A stretch of 8,323 bases of DNA from Planctomycetaceae bacterium (GTDB lineage: Bacteria > Planctomycetota > Planctomycetia > Isosphaerales > Isosphaeraceae), in assembly GCA_019232645.1 (NCBI GenBank), contig JAFANO010000535.1, positions 1 through 8,323 of the forward strand, read 5' to 3'. This document shows, one piece after another, positions 1-5,818 of the stretch. Below the pieces are notes generated by a model, which saw only the letters and a list, made by a program, of their open reading frames with translations, had not been told where the DNA came from and searched no databases. Both the position numbers and the translations under genes were made by a program. The stretch's first letter is position 1. Each line of letters begins with the position of its first letter.

Positions 1-22
1 CGATCCCCGGGCTCCTCGCGTC

Positions 23-55
23 GGCCCGCCGTCGACCCCCCGGCGACGGCCGGCC
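23..55. other. GC-rich hairpin in the putative left-edge leader
   Basis: GGCC-C-GCCGTCG at 23-34 pairs with CGACGGC-C-GGCC at 44-55. This gives seven inner and four outer base pairs separated by a single C/C mismatch (G/G in the leftward transcript), around a 9-nt loop. It lies about 28 nt downstream of the predicted leftward start near 83 and upstream of the SD-like site at 12-17. There is no U-tract, so it is not a simple intrinsic terminator. It could be a regulatory leader structure or only a by-product of GC richness. Confidence 0.4.
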
Positions 56-89
56 CGAGGAATGGGGCCGTCATTCCATAGATGTGGAG

Positions 90-118
90 ATTATCGCATT
101 TTCGGCACCAGGTGTCCT
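90..118 (-). promoter_or_regulatory. Predicted sigma-70-like promoter with extended -10, facing left
   Basis: On the minus strand, AGGACA (complement of 113-118, four of six matches to TTGACA) is followed by a 17-nt spacer and GATAAT (complement of 90-95, five of six matches to TATAAT). TGC lies immediately before the -10, giving an extended -10 motif. The predicted start of transcription is near position 83. It lies downstream of hemD on the same strand and would serve a gene beyond the left edge. The AT-rich -10 stands out in very GC-rich surroundings. Confidence 0.45.
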
Positions 119-202
119 CCGATTCCTGCGACGCGGGTCGAGTGGGGGGCCGGGGTGAAGGTGACGGGCGAGACAAACGCTCCGTGCGCCGGGCCCGGGT
201 CG

Positions 203-1060
203 TCAGAGCGCCGGCGGCACGGCCTTGCCGACAGCGCGCCAGCCGGCCGCGACGGCGGCGACCAGATGGCCCATCTTGGGATGCTCGGGCTCGATGTCGA
301 CCGGCAGGCCGTGCTCGCGGAGCGTCTCCGACGTGGTCGGTCCGACCGAGCCGACGACGGTGGCCCGCCCCAGGGCCGCGCGAAGGTCGGCCTCGCGCCC
401 CTCCTCGGCGGCGACCTGAAGCAAGTGCTCGACCTGCTGAGCCGACGTGAACAGCGCGGCGCCGATCTCCCCGGCGGCGACCGCGGCGATCGCGCGGCGG
501 AGCGGTCCGGTATCCTCGGGCAGGACCCAGCGGTAGACGGGGACTCGGGTGACGCTCGCCCCGCGCCGCTCGAGGGCCTCGATCAGCTCGGGGTTTGGCT
601 TGCCGTATTCCTGGACGGCGACCCGGAGGCCGGCGACCGGGAGCTGGGCGTCGAGCAGCGTCATGACCTCGTGCCAGGTATTAGGCTCGGGGGCCTGGAG
701 GTCAACGCGGGCCTTCAGCTCGCGGAGCGGGGCCAGCGGCTTGGGGCCCCGGACGACCACCTTCGCCTGGTTCAGCGCGGCCGTCCAGGTCGCGCGGGGG
801 ATCCGGGTCTCGATCGCCTGGGCCAGGTAGCGGGTCCCGACCCCGGTCAGGAACAGCACGACGTCGAACGCGCCGGCGATCAGCCGCTCGGCGAATGCCA
901 GGGCCTCGGGGTTGTCCTCGATGGGGACCTCCCGCAGCGCGGGGGCCGTCATCGGCACGCCGCCGTATTTCGCGATCAGCTCGGCGATCGGGCCGGCCAT
1001 CCGGCTCTCGAACGTCGCGACCCGGAGGCCGGCGAACGAGGGGGCGTCGGTGGTGCTCAT
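203..1060 (-). CDS. hemD: Uroporphyrinogen-III synthase (HemD)
   Basis: This cytosolic enzyme of tetrapyrrole synthesis closes hydroxymethylbilane to uroporphyrinogen III with inversion of ring D. The 285-residue product shows the two-lobed HemD pattern. It begins with a GLRVATFESR strand (11-20), followed by FDVVLFLTGVGTRYL (65-79) in the first lobe. The second lobe has GLRVAVQEYGKPN (144-156), AALFTSAQQVEHLL (201-214), and the family's late VVGSVGPTTSETLREHGL (235-252). The length is close to the usual 240-290. The frame is open further up to 1126, but I chose ATG 1058-1060 because GGAGGT lies about 10 nt upstream on the coding strand and similarity to the fold starts right after it; the extra 22 residues do not look conserved. 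It lies 89 nt downstream of the MBL-HhH gene on the same strand, so read-through is possible. No other heme gene is visible. Confidence 0.9.
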   Translation of the reverse strand: MSTTDAPSFAGLRVATFESRMAGPIAELIAKYGGVPMTAPALREVPIEDNPEALAFAERLIAGAFDVVLFLTGVGTRYLAQAIETRIPRATWTAALNQAKVVVRGPKPLAPLRELKARVDLQAPEPNTWHEVMTLLDAQLPVAGLRVAVQEYGKPNPELIEALERRGASVTRVPVYRWVLPEDTGPLRRAIAAVAAGEIGAALFTSAQQVEHLLQVAAEEGREADLRAALGRATVVGSVGPTTSETLREHGLPVDIEPEHPKMGHLVAAVAAGWRAVGKAVPPAL

Positions 1061-1149
1061 CGTCAAGGGGACCTCCAGCTTTGGGACACACTCAAGCCCG
1101 ATCGGGGTGCCTCCGACCCGGGCCACGCGAGACCCGGTAGCCCCCTCCC

Positions 1150-2232
1150 CTACTCCGCCACCACGAGCGGCCGGAGCCGGGACAGCCGCGTCTCGCCGAT
1201 CTCCTCGACCCGCCCCAAGTCATCGACGTCCTGGAACGGCCGGTGACCGATCATCCGGCGGACAAGCACCGGCCCGAACCCGGGGGTCGCGCTCAGCTCG
1301 CCCTCGTCCGCCTGATTGTTGTGGACCCGCGCATCCGGGCACCTGGTCCGGGCGGGGGCGAGCGTCGTCCGGGACGAGACGTGCCGGTGATCAACGACGC
1401 TCCAGCGCGCACCGTCGCTCTGGATGACGATCGTGCCGTCGCGGTCGGTTCGGAGGAGCGGGATCTCGAACCGTTTCAGCAGAGCCAGCGTCTGGGGATG
1501 CGGGTGGCCGAATTCGTTATCCCGGCCCATGCTGGCCACGGCGAGCTGGGGGCGGACCAGCTTCAACCAGGTCGCGTCGGTGCCGCTGCGGCTGCCGTGG
1601 TGCGCCAGCTTCAGCACGGTGGCATCGGCACAGAGGCTGGGCATGTTCTCTTCCCACCAGCGCCGCTCGGGGCCCTCGGCGTCGCCGGGCAGCAGGACCG
1701 AGAAGCCGCCATACTGGAGCCGCAGGCCGACGCTGTTGTTGTTCTCCTCGTCCGGGTCGGCGGGGGCCCGGGGGAAGACCGTGAGCACGACCGAGCCCAG
1801 CCCGAGCTTCCGGGCCGAGCCCGTCGGTGAAATCGCCGGGATCCGCCGGTCGCGGACCAGCTCGAGCAACTTCAGGTAGCGCTCGCTCGTGTACGACGAG
1901 TCAGAGGCCAGGAAGACCCGGGGCCGGAAACGTCGGACGACGTCGTCCATCCCGCCGTAGTGGTCGTCGTGGTGGTGGCTGACGACCGCCAGGTCGATCG
2001 ACGTGACGCCGCGACGCTCGAGCAGGGGGACGATCTGGCTCGACGGCCCGGCATCGATCAGCGCCGTCTTCCCCTCGGGCGACCGGACCAGGATGGCATC
2101 CCCCTGCCCCACGTCGAGGAACGCGACGACGACCCTGCCCTGCCCGGCCGTGGGATTCTCCCTCACGCCGAGCCAGATGAGCAGCAGGCCGAGGCCCAGC
2201 AGGGCGAAGAGCCATCCGGAGGCGCGCCTCAT
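1150..2232 (-). CDS. Membrane-anchored ComEC-type MBL-fold hydrolase with C-terminal ComEA-like HhH domain
   Basis: The protein has 360 residues. Residues 7-23 form a hydrophobic segment preceded by two arginines, either a signal anchor or an uncleaved signal peptide, which places the rest outside the cytoplasm. Residues ~33-282 form a metallo-beta-lactamase domain like the C-terminal domain of ComEC/Rec2: FLDVGQGDAILV (38-49), metal-binding HHHDDH (86-91), LLPGDAE with D184, LAHHGS (209-214) and FGHPHP (241-246). All expected metal ligands appear present. A proline/arginine-rich linker leads to residues ~302-358, which match the ComEA-type helix-hairpin-helix pattern (VHNNQADEGEL, TPGFGP, PFQDVDDL, IGETRLSRL). 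Such HhH repeats bind DNA non-specifically in ComEA; ComEC's MBL domain is thought to act on the incoming strand. DNA processing at the cell surface is therefore inferred, not shown. The ATG overlaps the DUF3006 stop (ATGA, 2229-2232), indicating translational coupling. The transmembrane channel part of ComEC is absent. Confidence 0.85.
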   Translation of the reverse strand: MRRASGWLFALLGLGLLLIWLGVRENPTAGQGRVVVAFLDVGQGDAILVRSPEGKTALIDAGPSSQIVPLLERRGVTSIDLAVVSHHHDDHYGGMDDVVRRFRPRVFLASDSSYTSERYLKLLELVRDRRIPAISPTGSARKLGLGSVVLTVFPRAPADPDEENNNSVGLRLQYGGFSVLLPGDAEGPERRWWEENMPSLCADATVLKLAHHGSRSGTDATWLKLVRPQLAVASMGRDNEFGHPHPQTLALLKRFEIPLLRTDRDGTIVIQSDGARWSVVDHRHVSSRTTLAPARTRCPDARVHNNQADEGELSATPGFGPVLVRRMIGHRPFQDVDDLGRVEEIGETRLSRLRPLVVAE

Positions 2233-2474
2233 AACGGGATGTCTCCTCCGGGGTCGGACTTCTTCAGCTCGTCCTGGACTTCCTTCGTCCTCTCAACCAC
2301 CTGGCGAGTGGCCTCGGCGTCGCGCTCGATCGAGACGGCCAGAACGTCGCCGGCCCTGGCCCCCCTGGGCAGCAGCCCCTTGGGGAAAGAGATCCGGGTG
2401 CCGTCGTCGGCCAGCAGGACGGCGATCTCCTTCCTGGCCCCCTCGAAGCGGTCGATCGACAGGCGAATCCTCAT
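2229..2474 (-). CDS. DUF3006 domain protein
   Basis: This is an 81-residue, probably cytosolic protein. It matches DUF3006: a short beta-rich domain with IDRFEG (7-12), a hydrophobic strand IAVLLADDG (17-25), and FPKGLLPRGARAGDVL (30-45). A charged helical tail follows (52-72). The domain's function is unknown. From family knowledge, such genes often sit beside stand-alone ComEC-like MBL hydrolases, as here, where the stop codon overlaps the next start by 4 nt. The start at 2472-2474 is supported by a purine-rich GGGAGGAGAG on the coding strand, ending about 8 nt upstream. It is the first gene of the leftward cluster. It may be a partner or regulator of the hydrolase, inferred from linkage only. 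Confidence 0.8.
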   Translation of the reverse strand: MRIRLSIDRFEGARKEIAVLLADDGTRISFPKGLLPRGARAGDVLAVSIERDAEATRQVVERTKEVQDELKKSDPGGDIPL

Positions 2475-2729
2475 CGGGGATCTCTCCTCCCAAGTTCATG
2501 GTACTGAGCGGGAGACCTCGGAGTAAGCCAGACGCCCCCGCGTCGGACGAGGCCACACGCGAGACCAGGAGCCGACCGGCCCGCGCGACGCCAGGAGCCC
2601 CCGATCTCCCGGATCCCGAGTTGCTTCGGGGTGATGTGTTGACGGTCGTCTCCGCGTCGATTAGCTTGAGGGGGTGATTGCTCCGATGGCGACCGCCCAT
2701 CCGACTCGAGCAGAGGAGAGGACACATCC
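2475..2729. other. Divergent intergenic region between DUF3006 and the kinase gene
   Basis: This 255-nt spacer must hold control elements for both the leftward DUF3006/MBL operon and the rightward kinase gene. On the plus strand a promoter-like pair is visible (2639-2667). On the minus strand only a weak TACCAT (complement of 2499-2504) lies at a suitable distance from the DUF3006 start, with no recognisable -35. A small hairpin (ATCCCGA/TCGGGGT, about 2611-2630) precedes the rightward promoter and has no U-tract. I see no convincing small gene or operator repeat. Confidence 0.6.
2639..2667 (+). promoter_or_regulatory. Possible promoter for the histidine kinase gene
   Basis: TTGACG (2639-2644, five of six matches to the -35 consensus) is followed by a 17-nt spacer and TAGCTT (2662-2667), a poor -10 with three matches. 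The predicted transcription start near 2674 would leave a leader of about 55 nt with GAGGAGAGG (2713-2721), a good ribosome binding site ending 8 nt before the GTG start at 2730. The -35 and spacing support the call; the -10 weakens it. Confidence 0.4.
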
Positions 2730-4463
2730 GTGGCCTCCTTGTTTGTGATCCAAGGGGCCGACCAGGGTAAGCGGTTCGAGCTGAAATCCAAGTCGATGGC
2801 CCTGGGTCGAGACCACTCGAACCCGATCCGGCTGCATGATACCGAGGTTTCGCGGCGGCACGCCGAGGTTCGGCAGATCGACACGACCTTCCGGATCGTC
2901 GATCTCGGCTCGGCCAATGGGACCTACGTCAACGGTCAGCCGGTGGATCAGTCGCCGCTCCATTCGGGCGATCGGCTCCAGCTCGGCCAGACGGTCCTGC
3001 TGTTCAACGAGGGTGGCAACGCCGTCGACCGCGACATGACGGCGCGGGTTGACATGCTCACCCGGACGCACCCGGATGACCGCTCGGCGATCCTCGACAG
3101 CATCTCGGCCGAGGAAGGTTCGCGCGTCCTGAATGCCCCCGATGCGGCCGGCGGCTGGCTCAAGGAGCGGCTGATCAACCTCTCGGTCATGTACCGCGCG
3201 ACCCAGGCGATCACCCACGTCCTGGAAGTCGACGCGCTGCTGCCGCAGATCCTCGAGCTGGTCTTCGAGTCGATCAACGCCGACCGAGGGGCGATCCTCC
3301 TGAAGGACGAGGCGGGGTCCCTCGTCCCCAAGGCCGTCCGCTGGCGAGGCGGGGGGGCCGGCCCCGACGAGCGGATGACGATCTCGCGGACGATCGTCGA
3401 TCACGTGCTCGAGAAGGGCCAGGGGGTCATCACCTCGGACGCCCCCGGCGACGAGCGGTTCAGCCCCGCGCAGTCGATCGTCGATTTCGGGATCCGCGAG
3501 GCGATCTGTGTACCGATCCAGGGGCGGCACGTCACGCTCGGCGTCATCTACACCGACGTCCGCACCGTCGGCGATCTCCTGCCCGTCATCCCGCGGGGCA
3601 AGGAGAAGGACAAAGATGCGACGCGGAGCCGGTTCTCGCAGGACCACCTGATGCTGATGGTCGCCATCGGCCACCAGGCCGGCCTGGCGATCGAGAATAC
3701 CCTCTTCTACCAGGCCAAGCTCCAGGCCGAGCGGCTCGCCGCCGTCGGCCAGACGATCGCCACGCTGTCGCACCACATCAAGAACATCCTCCAGGGCATC
3801 CGGGGCGGCAGCTATCTCATCGACATGGGGCTGAATGAGAAGGACGAGGCGATCGTCCGCCGCGGCTGGACGATCGTCGAGAAAAACCAGACCAAGATCT
3901 ACAACCTGGTCATGGACATGCTCTCCTTCTCGAAGGACCGCGAGCCCGCGCTCGAGCCCGCCGACCTGAACGAGACGGTCGCCGACGTCGTCGAGCTGAT
4001 GCAGTCGCGCGCCAGGGAGCTGGGCGTCGAGCTGGCCTGGCAGCCCCACCCGAAGATCCCCCAGGTCCAGATCGACTCCGACGGCATCCACCGCGCGGTC
4101 CTCAACATCGTGACCAACGCGATCGACGCCGCCGAGGGGGTGGACGGGGCCCGGGTAACCGTCTCGACCGAGTGGGACGATGCGGAGTCGCTGGTGACGA
4201 TCACCGTCGCCGACAACGGCGTCGGCATCGCCGAGGAGGACATCGGCTCGATCTTCCAGGTCTTCGCCTCGACCAAGGGGGCGCGAGGCACCGGGCTGGG
4301 GCTGCCCGTCTCGCAGAAGATCATTCGCGAACATGGCGGCAAGATCGTTGTCACCTCCAAGGTCGGCAAAGGCTCGCAGTTCGTCATCGAGCTGCCGATG
4401 AAGCGGTCCGATCCGAATCCCAGGCCGGACAGCAGCGAGGGGGTGATGACGTACCCGGGCTGA
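2730..4463 (+). CDS. FHA-GAF-sensor histidine kinase, soluble, orphan
   Basis: The protein has 577 residues, a GTG start, and GAGGAGAGG (2713-2721) as ribosome binding site. The N-terminal FHA domain (~5-93) has the phosphothreonine-binding set: GR (26-27), SRRH (41-44), NGTYVNG (63-69). After a linker, a GAF domain spans ~165-325 (VDALLPQILELV, RGAILL, EAICVPI, LGVIYTD). The dimerisation/phosphoacceptor helix follows with LSHHIKNILQ (346-355) and H348 as likely phosphoacceptor. The ATPase domain has the N-box HRAVLNIVTNAIDAAE (454-469), G1 box DNGVGI (495-500), F-box FQVFASTKG (509-517) and G2 box GTGLGL (520-525). No transmembrane segment is seen, so it should be cytosolic. It probably senses a phosphorylated partner (FHA) and a small ligand (GAF). 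No response regulator lies beside it, so its output partner is unknown. The residue after the phospho-histidine is His rather than Glu/Asp. Confidence 0.92.
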   Translation: MASLFVIQGADQGKRFELKSKSMALGRDHSNPIRLHDTEVSRRHAEVRQIDTTFRIVDLGSANGTYVNGQPVDQSPLHSGDRLQLGQTVLLFNEGGNAVDRDMTARVDMLTRTHPDDRSAILDSISAEEGSRVLNAPDAAGGWLKERLINLSVMYRATQAITHVLEVDALLPQILELVFESINADRGAILLKDEAGSLVPKAVRWRGGGAGPDERMTISRTIVDHVLEKGQGVITSDAPGDERFSPAQSIVDFGIREAICVPIQGRHVTLGVIYTDVRTVGDLLPVIPRGKEKDKDATRSRFSQDHLMLMVAIGHQAGLAIENTLFYQAKLQAERLAAVGQTIATLSHHIKNILQGIRGGSYLIDMGLNEKDEAIVRRGWTIVEKNQTKIYNLVMDMLSFSKDREPALEPADLNETVADVVELMQSRARELGVELAWQPHPKIPQVQIDSDGIHRAVLNIVTNAIDAAEGVDGARVTVSTEWDDAESLVTITVADNGVGIAEEDIGSIFQVFASTKGARGTGLGLPVSQKIIREHGGKIVVTSKVGKGSQFVIELPMKRSDPNPRPDSSEGVMTYPG

Positions 4464-4690
4464 GGGGCCGTCCGATTGACATCAGGCGCGGTTGGCCTCG
4501 CTCGGGACGCTCGGAGCATCGCCTCGTTCAGCCCCGCTATGTCCCCGACCTGAAAGAGCGACGCGACCCGCCGGAGCACGACGCCGAAGTGACCGTCCGC
4601 CATCGCACAGGCCCCCGCGATGTTGACTGGTCACTCCTGAAACTGCACGCCCGCGGGGGAACCGTCACGCACGCCAGCATCCATCGATGT
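4464..4690. other. Intergenic region between convergent kinase and thioesterase genes
   Basis: These 227 nt contain the ECF sigma-like remnant (4511-4603, minus) and an inverted repeat, CCCCCGCG (4612-4619) with CGCGGGGG (4652-4659). The 32-nt loop of that repeat holds a small palindrome, TGACTGGTCA (4624-4633). Neither strand shows a stem-loop followed by a T-run, so no clear intrinsic terminator can be given for either convergent gene. Confidence 0.5.
4511..4603 (-). pseudogene. Probable remnant of the N-terminus of a planctomycete ECF sigma factor
   Basis: From ATG 4601-4603, about 31 codons on the minus strand read MADGHFGVVLRR (1-12), then VASLFQVGDIAGL (13-25), then NEAMLR (26-31). This resembles the start of the large planctomycete ECF-type sigma factors as I recall them, with the pattern VLRxxxxLFxxGTVxGLxDxQLLxRF. 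The expected continuation (RF, then the region-2 sequence around an ALVxRHG motif) is missing. The frame instead runs into the antisense of the kinase 3' end, and neither other frame restores it. There is no good ribosome binding site. I read it as a decayed gene start left by deletion; the assignment rests on about 25 residues and memory of the family, so chance similarity remains possible. Confidence 0.4.
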
Positions 4691-5149
4691 TTAGGCGCGG
4701 ACGGCCAGGAGGCGAATCCCCCGCTCGCGCAACTGCGACCAAGGGCTGGGAAGCTCGCTGGGCACCATCGCGGACTCGCCTTCGAGCGGCTCGGGACGGC
4801 CGGACTCGTCGACGGGGACGAACTGCATGATCGCATCCATCCATGGTGTCGCGCGCTCGCCCAGCGGCGAGCCGAAGAGGGCCACCACCACCTGCGCGCG
4901 GGCCCGATGAACCTCACGGGCGCGAATCTCGACCACGCAGCCGATCGGCACGGGCTCGAAGCACCGGAGGTCGAGCACCCGTTTCAGCACCAGGTTGGCG
5001 TTCAAGCCCGCGGCGCGAAATGCCGCTGCATAGGCGGCCTCCAGAGCCAGCGAGAGCAAGACCCCCGCGTATAATGTCCCGTGATGGTTGCCGTCACGCG
5101 GAAGTATCAGGCGATGGGTAAGGGTCTCAGCGTCGTCCGAAGTTGCCAT
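4691..5149 (-). CDS. Hotdog-fold thioesterase, acyl-CoA type (putative)
   Basis: This 152-residue protein is the usual length for a single hotdog domain. It should hydrolyse an acyl-CoA or related thioester in the cytosol; its substrate cannot be told. Visible features are RLILPRDGNHHGTLYAGVLL (13-32), the N-terminal strand and active-site loop of YciA-like enzymes (PxDxNxxGxxFGG), then the central helix LSLALEAAYAAAF (32-44). Later come the sheet VLDLRCFEPVPIGCVVEI (58-75) and FVPVDESGRP (110-119), resembling the YciA C-terminal strand FKYVAVDPEGKP. The Asp expected in the helix is replaced, with E37 nearby. The frame stays open upstream to 5434, but those 95 residues are low-complexity and unlike any domain, so I chose ATG 5147-5149 where similarity begins. 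The ribosome binding site there is weak (GAAGCGAG). It stands alone, convergent with the kinase gene. Confidence 0.75.
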   Translation of the reverse strand: MATSDDAETLTHRLILPRDGNHHGTLYAGVLLSLALEAAYAAAFRAAGLNANLVLKRVLDLRCFEPVPIGCVVEIRAREVHRARAQVVVALFGSPLGERATPWMDAIMQFVPVDESGRPEPLEGESAMVPSELPSPWSQLRERGIRLLAVRA

Positions 5150-5437
5150 GCGCGTCGAGCTCGCTTCATTCCAGGAACTCGAGATCCACCCAGGATGCAC
5201 GATGCAAGGTACCGCGCACGGCACCGAGTCGCAACCGCGGCGATGGGGCGCGACTCCGAAGACCTCCTTGGGTTCTCGAGAACGGATCGCGGGTGCTCGG
5301 GCCTCCCCCTCGTGACCCTGAGCGGGATGCCAGGAGATCCTGGGGCACTCGTGCCGATGCCGGCCGGCCTCGACCTCATGGCCCGGAGACCTAGTCCGGG
5401 CAACATGGGTGTTGTCGAGCGCATTCTCCCCCACTCC
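5150..5437. other. Intergenic region upstream of the thioesterase gene
   Basis: This 288-nt stretch lies between the thioesterase start and the tRNA terminator. Open frames cross it on both strands, but their translations are rich in Arg, Pro, Gly and Ser and show no domain. On the minus strand TTGCAT (complement of 5200-5205) could be a -35 but no fitting -10 follows. I see no repeat, hairpin or RNA gene. Confidence 0.5.
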
Positions 5438-5468
5438 AATAAAAACACACCCCGGGCTTCGGGGTGTG
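5438..5468 (-). terminator. Intrinsic terminator of the tRNA gene
   Basis: A perfect 9-bp stem, CACACCCCG (5446-5454) with CGGGGTGTG (5460-5468), encloses a 5-nt loop. On the minus strand it is followed directly by TTTTTATT (complement of 5438-5445). It lies 15 nt beyond the tRNA 3' end. On the plus strand no T-run follows, so it acts leftward only and should shield the thioesterase gene from tRNA transcription. Confidence 0.88.
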
Positions 5469-5483
5469 AGAAGTGGTGAAAAG

Positions 5484-5556
5484 TTGCGCCGGCAGGAATC
5501 GAACCTACGACCTCCAGGTTATGAGCCTGGCGAGCTAACCGCTGCTCCACGGCGCA
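5484..5556 (-). tRNA. tRNA with CAT anticodon (Met; initiator or elongator unresolved)
   Basis: All cloverleaf arms are seen on the minus strand: acceptor TGCGCCG/CGGCGCA (7 bp), D arm GAGC-AGCGGTTA-GCTC, anticodon arm CCAGG-CTCATAA-CCTGG with anticodon CAT, variable AGGTC, T arm GTAGG-TTCGATT-CCTGC, discriminator A. CCA is not encoded (CTT follows). The total is 73 nt. Identity is mixed. The A11-U24 pair in the D stem is typical of bacterial initiators. However, positions 1 and 72 can pair (U1-A72) instead of the usual C1xA72 mismatch, and the anticodon stem has A29-U41 in place of the three-GC run. tRNA-Ile2 (CAT read after lysidine modification) cannot be excluded. The gene stands alone with its own terminator. 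Confidence 0.93.
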
Positions 5557-5818
5557 AAAGGATCATAGCAGTCGAGCCGCCCGAAGGAAAGCCCTCTGGA
5601 AAAAATGCTGGACGAGATGACATCATCTCCTGCCTTTAATATCAACTGAATCCGCCAGCGAGAGGCGACCACGACCTTGCGACGAGTCGGGCCAGCTCAA
5701 TGCCGGGTCGGATCATTCGATCGGGTCGGTTCGAGATTGCTTTGGCGCCGCGCGGCAAGAACACCGAATTCATAAGGGGCATCCAGGGACGATCGCTGAA
5801 CTCCGCACGGGGCCGTCC
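5557..5818. other. Divergent spacer between the tRNA and xerC
   Basis: These 262 nt separate the leftward tRNA gene from rightward xerC. Apart from the tRNA promoter-like element I see no strong site. The AT-richer part (5590-5645) may carry upstream elements. TTCATA at 5770-5775 could be a -10 for xerC but lacks a -35 at the right distance. No small gene is supported. Confidence 0.45.
5562..5590 (-). promoter_or_regulatory. Promoter-like element of the tRNA gene
   Basis: On the minus strand TGC-TATGAT (TATGAT is the complement of 5562-5567) forms an extended -10 with five of six matches. A weak TTTCCT (complement of 5585-5590) lies 17 nt upstream as a possible -35. Only 5 nt separate the -10 from the first tRNA base at 5556, so transcription would start at or within one or two bases of the mature 5' end. 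That is unusually close, which lowers confidence. Confidence 0.4.

Larger units (their letters stand above)
1..202. other. Left-edge intergenic region, probable leader of an off-window leftward gene
   Basis: No convincing coding sequence is seen here on either strand. Read leftward, the stretch contains in order a promoter-like pair (90-118), a GC-rich hairpin (23-55) and a Shine-Dalgarno-like GAGGAG (complement of 12-17). After that, 11 nt remain before the window ends. This order is what a 5' untranslated region would show if a minus-strand gene starts at or just beyond position 1. The minus-strand ATG at 77-79 meets a stop after one further codon. The ATG at 72-74 stays open to the edge but has no ribosome binding site. 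The gene itself cannot be identified. Confidence 0.4.

Noticed and set aside
62..1246. A 394-codon plus-strand frame across hemD
   Set aside because: It lies antisense to hemD, which has recognisable family motifs. The plus-strand product is of biased composition and has no good ribosome binding site.
2661..4334. A 557-codon open frame on the minus strand inside the kinase gene
   Set aside because: It is the antisense shadow of a gene with clear FHA, GAF and ATPase motifs. Its translation is Asp/Arg/Gly/Leu-rich with no domain, as expected in high-GC DNA.
4612..4659. Inverted repeat CCCCCGCG/CGCGGGGG as a terminator
   Set aside because: The arms are 8 bp but 32 nt apart and no U-tract follows on either strand.
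5150..5434. N-terminal extension of the thioesterase up to 5434
   Set aside because: The extra 95 residues are compositionally unlike a domain, and hotdog similarity starts just after the internal ATG at 5149.
5107..5550. A 147-codon minus-strand frame starting inside the tRNA
   Set aside because: Its first residues are the translation of the tRNA itself, and it then crosses the terminator hairpin.
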